From NCBI GenBank assembly GCA_028690725.1, contig JAQVAR010000036.1:1-7646 (forward strand): a DNA stretch of 7,646 bases, given 5' to 3'. The number at the start of each line of letters is the position of its first letter. Positions within the stretch are counted from its first letter, which is position 1. The position numbers and the translations under genes are program-made. This DNA comes from Candidatus Iainarchaeum sp. Its GTDB lineage: Archaea > Iainarchaeota > Iainarchaeia > Iainarchaeales > JAAZKV01. Below the pieces are notes generated by a model that worked only from the letters and a program-made list of their open reading frames with translations, ran no database searches and was not told the DNA's origin. Positions 4,382 through 7,646 of the stretch are shown here, piece after piece.

Positions 4382-7300
4382 TCAATTTCCCAAATACTTA
4401 TTTTTTTCATAAGTTTTTTTGTACAATTCATTATTTTCTAACATTTTTGTATTTCTAACATATTTTTTTAATGGGTTTTGAGAATTTCCTTTGTAATCTT
4501 GTTTGAATTCTTCCCATGAAACAGAATATTGTTTTTGTACTTTGTCCCTATATAATTCTGGCACAACATTAAAGGCACAGAACGGAACTATTCTTCCATC
4601 AGGCATTGAATAATGAATATTACATCTTTCTACTCTTTGTTGGTCATAATTGTATGGGTCCATGAAATGCATCATTCCAATGAACAATGATTTTGTGTGG
4701 AATTTTCCAAGAGCAGAATAATCATGTTTTACTAGGGCATCAAACAATAATTTTGCTAGATTTAAATCAGATGGTTTTTTTTCTTGGTTGATAAAAGATT
4801 TTATTTTTAATAATAATTTTGCTGTTTCAATTTTTTTGTTCTTACCATTTTGTATTGCTGTTGCTCTTTCTCTCAAAAATTTGAATAAACCATCAACATC
4901 AACAAACTCTGGTAATGGAATAACTTTTTTGTTTTTTTCGTCAACAAAAACATATGTTGCGCTACCACAAGCAAAGTGATTATCCAAAGAATATTGTACA
5001 TTGTTTGTTAATGCTTCAATAAAATTTGTTATTGATGAAATGCATGGTATTGCAAAAAAATCTTTTTGTTTAATCGCTTTTTTTGACTGTTTTTCCAATA
5101 ATTCTGTTACTCTTGGAATAGTTATTCTTTGTTTTTCTCTTTGTGATTTTGGCATTCTTCCAACGAAAGAAACTGGTTGAAAATCAATTCCTCTTACAAC
5201 ATCAATATTTCTCAAACCAAAATCAATAATGTTTGCTAAATCATTATCATTAACCCCTTTTATTAATGTTGGAACTAATACTATTCCCAAACCTGCTTTT
5301 CTACATTCTTCTATTGTTAATGGCATTTCAAAATGATTTTTTGGATTAGTTTTTTGAGTAGTACCATCAAAAGAAACATATAATGTTGATACACCAGCTT
5401 TTTTTAGTTTTTGAGCATAACCCTTGTTAAAAGCAATTGTCATCCCAGTAGTATTTAATTGAACATGTTCAAACCCTTCTTCTTTCGCAACCCTTATTAT
5501 TTCAAACAAATCTTCTCTTAGAGTAGGCTCGCCACCCGTATTATGTGCAAGTAATTGTCCAAAAGAACCTGTGAAAAAGGATTCTGATCCTGGAACACTT
5601 AAATCATAAACATATTTTGAACTTGGCTTAATCTTATTAATTTTTTTTATTTTAAAAAAACCAACTGACTTGGTTGTTGATAAATGATTACAAGTTTTTT
5701 CAAAAAGAATATTATTTTGTTTGAAGAAAAGAACTAGTTCGTTTAATTTGCTCCTTGAAATTGATTTGTCAAAAAAAACACCTTTCATTATTTTAGTAAT
5801 TCTTTTATTATTAATGCCTTTGTAAGAAAAATTCTTTATAAAATTAAAAACTGGTAATCTTTCATAAGTTGGAGAATGTTTTTCAATGCTATCACAATAA
5901 TCCTCAAACAATTTTTTTTCAATACCATCTAAATACCACAAAGAATTTGATAAATTTTCTTTACCATTTATTGAAACAACAAGCTTTTCTGAACTTACTT
6001 TAATATATTGTCCTGTTTTTTTAATCAAATGTGGTTTTGAAACAGATTTATTTAATTGACACACAACTCCTAATTGAGCATGTAATAACATTAAATCAGA
6101 GGCTAGTTCTTTACTCACAGTATTATGAACTATTTCAAAACCTGTTTTTCGCATCCTAACATTACCATCGCACTCAAAATAAGATTTTAAAAAACTTTTT
6201 TTGAAAGAATCTTTTGCATTAAAAACAACCCAAGGAATTTTTTTGTTTTGTGCGTTAGAACCACACCCTAACAATTTTAACACTTCTTTGTACAAAAAGC
6301 CCTCAATAATAATTTGTAAACTAGAATCATGATTTATTTTTTGTCTGATGTTAGTATCTTTAAATATTTTTTTAATACAACTAATACAATCATCTATAAG
6401 TTTTTTTTCTTTTAAACCAAATGAAAAAATTAAACCGTTTTTATAAAAACAACCTTCTCCAGCAAAATAACCTAAAAGTCTTGCCAACTCGTTAGATAAC
6501 TCTAATTTTGTTGGAATCGCCTTCTCTTTTTTCGAATTAAAATACCTAAGATTATCACCAACCTTTTTCTTTAAATTAACATAATCTTTTAATGGAATAG
6601 AGTCCCAATTAACTCTCCTACCCAAAATCTTACCCAAACTATTAAAATCTTGTTTTTTTATTCCAGAAATCATTATTTTATCTTTCAAGAAATCAAAATC
6701 TTTTGAATTTAAAAATAACTCGATCAAATCAACATTACTCAGATTTTTTCCAATTGGAGCTGTCAAAGAACCAACCAAAACATCATTAATTTTCAAGTCC
6801 CCGGGTTTTTTTTCAACTATTTTCCCCATATCATTTAATACAAAAACACTGTGTGAACCAGTAACAATTATGCTCCAACCCTTACTAGCATTTATTTCAA
6901 ATAAATCCTCGCTATTTTCATGCCTAATAATCTCATTAATTGGTTTAAAAACAGAGTTAAAATTCTTGTCAACAGTTAAAACAGCATAATTACTTAATCC
7001 GAGCCTCTCGTGATTTATTGGAAGAGAATACTTTTTAGTTTTTTTGTATAACATTTGTTCATCAACGAATTCACCAATCTTCTTTGAAAAAATTATTCCA
7101 TTTGAATCCTTTAAAAAAATTTTTTGATCATGATCTACACTAAACTGAACAGCATTACAAGGAACTGGTGATTCACTTTTTAGGTTTCTTAACATTAATC
7201 TTATTTGTTCAACACTCGGCTCATAAATAGGATCACCTTCTTTAGCATAAAAAAAACAATACCAACAACTCAAATCACATCTATTAGTAACAGCAATATT

Positions 7301-7642
7301 TGCTAATGCAGTGTGAGAATGATGATTTGAACAAAGACCACAATCAAATGGACAATTAGACCCAGTATTATTTGTTATTCCAACATTAGTGTTTATTAAA
7401 CCACGAGCATTAGAAGAATATTTTTTTGCCCTATTAAATTCTTCTGCTGATTCCCAATATAATTCATCAAAAATACCGTGTTCAGGACATTTTCTCTTCA
7501 AATAAATCTTACCTTTTTTTTCATAAACAAGTGCTTCCAAAATTCTTTTACATTCAGGGCAAATAGATTTTGTTTTGTATGGTAAATTAGAACCATAAGT
7601 ATTTGAAACAACACTTTTTTTTTCTTTAACAATAAAAGACAA
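4382..7642 (-). CDS. tes: Tes-family (COG1964) radical SAM enzyme, intein-containing precursor
   Basis: This 1086-aa precursor gives a 552-aa enzyme after removal of a 534-aa intein. The extein resembles the archaeal COG1964 family that includes tetraether lipid synthase (M. jannaschii MJ0619), which joins two archaeol chains into membrane-spanning lipids. N-terminal CPEC (28-31) and CPEH (52-55) form a rubredoxin-like or zinc site; CPFDCGLC (97-104) is a likely auxiliary cluster site. CDLSCWYC (122-129) is the radical SAM CxxxCxxC. TGGEPT (702-707) is the SAM-binding motif. The stretch VLVPTLIKGVND (788-799) and FQPVSFVGR (821-829) match MJ0619 as I remember it. Further cysteines lie at 867, 892, 1007 and 1022. 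The frame opens with TTG 7642 directly after an in-frame TAA; no earlier start exists. The promoter is outside the window. Tetraether synthesis is likely but not proven; another COG1964 substrate is possible. Confidence 0.85.
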   Translation of the reverse strand: MSFIVKEKKSVVSNTYGSNLPYKTKSICPECKRILEALVYEKKGKIYLKRKCPEHGIFDELYWESAEEFNRAKKYSSNARGLINTNVGITNNTGSNCPFDCGLCSNHHSHTALANIAVTNRCDLSCWYCFFYAKEGDPIYEPSVEQIRLMLRNLKSESPVPCNAVQFSVDHDQKIFLKDSNGIIFSKKIGEFVDEQMLYKKTKKYSLPINHERLGLSNYAVLTVDKNFNSVFKPINEIIRHENSEDLFEINASKGWSIIVTGSHSVFVLNDMGKIVEKKPGDLKINDVLVGSLTAPIGKNLSNVDLIELFLNSKDFDFLKDKIMISGIKKQDFNSLGKILGRRVNWDSIPLKDYVNLKKKVGDNLRYFNSKKEKAIPTKLELSNELARLLGYFAGEGCFYKNGLIFSFGLKEKKLIDDCISCIKKIFKDTNIRQKINHDSSLQIIIEGFLYKEVLKLLGCGSNAQNKKIPWVVFNAKDSFKKSFLKSYFECDGNVRMRKTGFEIVHNTVSKELASDLMLLHAQLGVVCQLNKSVSKPHLIKKTGQYIKVSSEKLVVSINGKENLSNSLWYLDGIEKKLFEDYCDSIEKHSPTYERLPVFNFIKNFSYKGINNKRITKIMKGVFFDKSISRSKLNELVLFFKQNNILFEKTCNHLSTTKSVGFFKIKKINKIKPSSKYVYDLSVPGSESFFTGSFGQLLAHNTGGEPTLREDLFEIIRVAKEEGFEHVQLNTTGMTIAFNKGYAQKLKKAGVSTLYVSFDGTTQKTNPKNHFEMPLTIEECRKAGLGIVLVPTLIKGVNDNDLANIIDFGLRNIDVVRGIDFQPVSFVGRMPKSQREKQRITIPRVTELLEKQSKKAIKQKDFFAIPCISSITNFIEALTNNVQYSLDNHFACGSATYVFVDEKNKKVIPLPEFVDVDGLFKFLRERATAIQNGKNKKIETAKLLLKIKSFINQEKKPSDLNLAKLLFDALVKHDYSALGKFHTKSLFIGMMHFMDPYNYDQQRVERCNIHYSMPDGRIVPFCAFNVVPELYRDKVQKQYSVSWEEFKQDYKGNSQNPLKKYVRNTKMLENNELYKKTYEKNKYLGN
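5540..7141 (-). mobile_element. LAGLIDADG intein within the Tes-family gene
   Basis: This in-frame 534-residue insertion runs from Ser168 to Asn701 of the precursor; the extein junction is QF/TGGEPT with Thr702 as the +1 residue. Block A begins SVDHDQKIF. Block B is VTGSHSVFV, with the T-x-x-H pair (T261, H264). Block F is YVYDLSVPGSESFFTG (677-692). Block G is GQLLAHN (695-701), with the penultimate His700. All splicing residues are present, so it should splice. A homing endonuclease is included: LLGYFAGEG (389-397, acid E396) and SYFECDG (487-493, acid D492) are the two LAGLIDADG-type helices, and both acids are intact. At 534 aa it is large; about 90 residues between the endonuclease core and block F (about 575-665) are extra. 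The sites are read directly; splicing and cutting are inferred. Confidence 0.93.
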
Positions 7643-7646
7643 TTAA

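Noticed and set aside
5540..7141. Group I intron instead of an intein as the carrier of the LAGLIDADG gene
   Set aside because: The reading frame is open throughout with both exteins, and protein-splicing blocks A, B, F and G are present in order with the needed residues.

Overview
The window looks like a piece of an archaeal genome, most likely a DPANN-type lineage (Woesearchaeota/Pacearchaeota-like); the phylum is an inference. It is very AT-rich. TATA boxes lie about 25 bp upstream of start codons, the pattern of leaderless archaeal mRNAs. One protein has a class III (archaeal pilin-type) signal peptide. Another belongs to the archaeal tetraether lipid synthase (Tes/COG1964) radical SAM family and carries an intein.

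Layout, left to right. (1) 85-1314 (+): an AAA_14/DUF4143 ATPase, with a perfect 9-bp inverted repeat flanking its TATA box. (2) 1315-1650: a 336-bp gap holding two small inverted repeats, two diverged copies of a ~44-bp repeat (each bounded by GCGCAAA boxes), a hairpin, and the promoter of the next gene. (3) 1651-3291 (+): a 546-aa surface protein with a class III signal peptide and about six GLUG-like repeats; the repeat region has different synonymous codon use from its flanks. (4) 3383-3577 (-): a small CxxC-x17-CxxC zinc-ribbon protein with an arginine/glycine-rich tail, convergent with the surface protein. (5) 3732-3905 (+): a 57-aa two-helix membrane protein, divergent from the zinc protein. 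(6) 3906-4070: an AT-rich gap with an 18-bp perfect palindrome and scattered TATTAGA heptamers. (7) 4071-4376 (-): a 101-aa protein of unknown function, starting 5 nt after the stop of (8). (8) 4382-7642 (-): a 1086-aa precursor of the Tes-family radical SAM enzyme, split by a 534-aa LAGLIDADG-bearing intein immediately before its TGGEPT motif.

The Tes-family gene and the 101-aa gene form the only clear operon. The surface protein, the 57-aa membrane protein and the Tes-family enzyme all point to the cell envelope, but nothing in the sequence shows that they work together. The most notable item is the intein: it interrupts the SAM-binding motif of a probable membrane-lipid radical SAM enzyme, so the enzyme should be inactive until protein splicing occurs. 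I saw no CRISPR array, rRNA, tRNA, insertion sequence or recognisable defence system.
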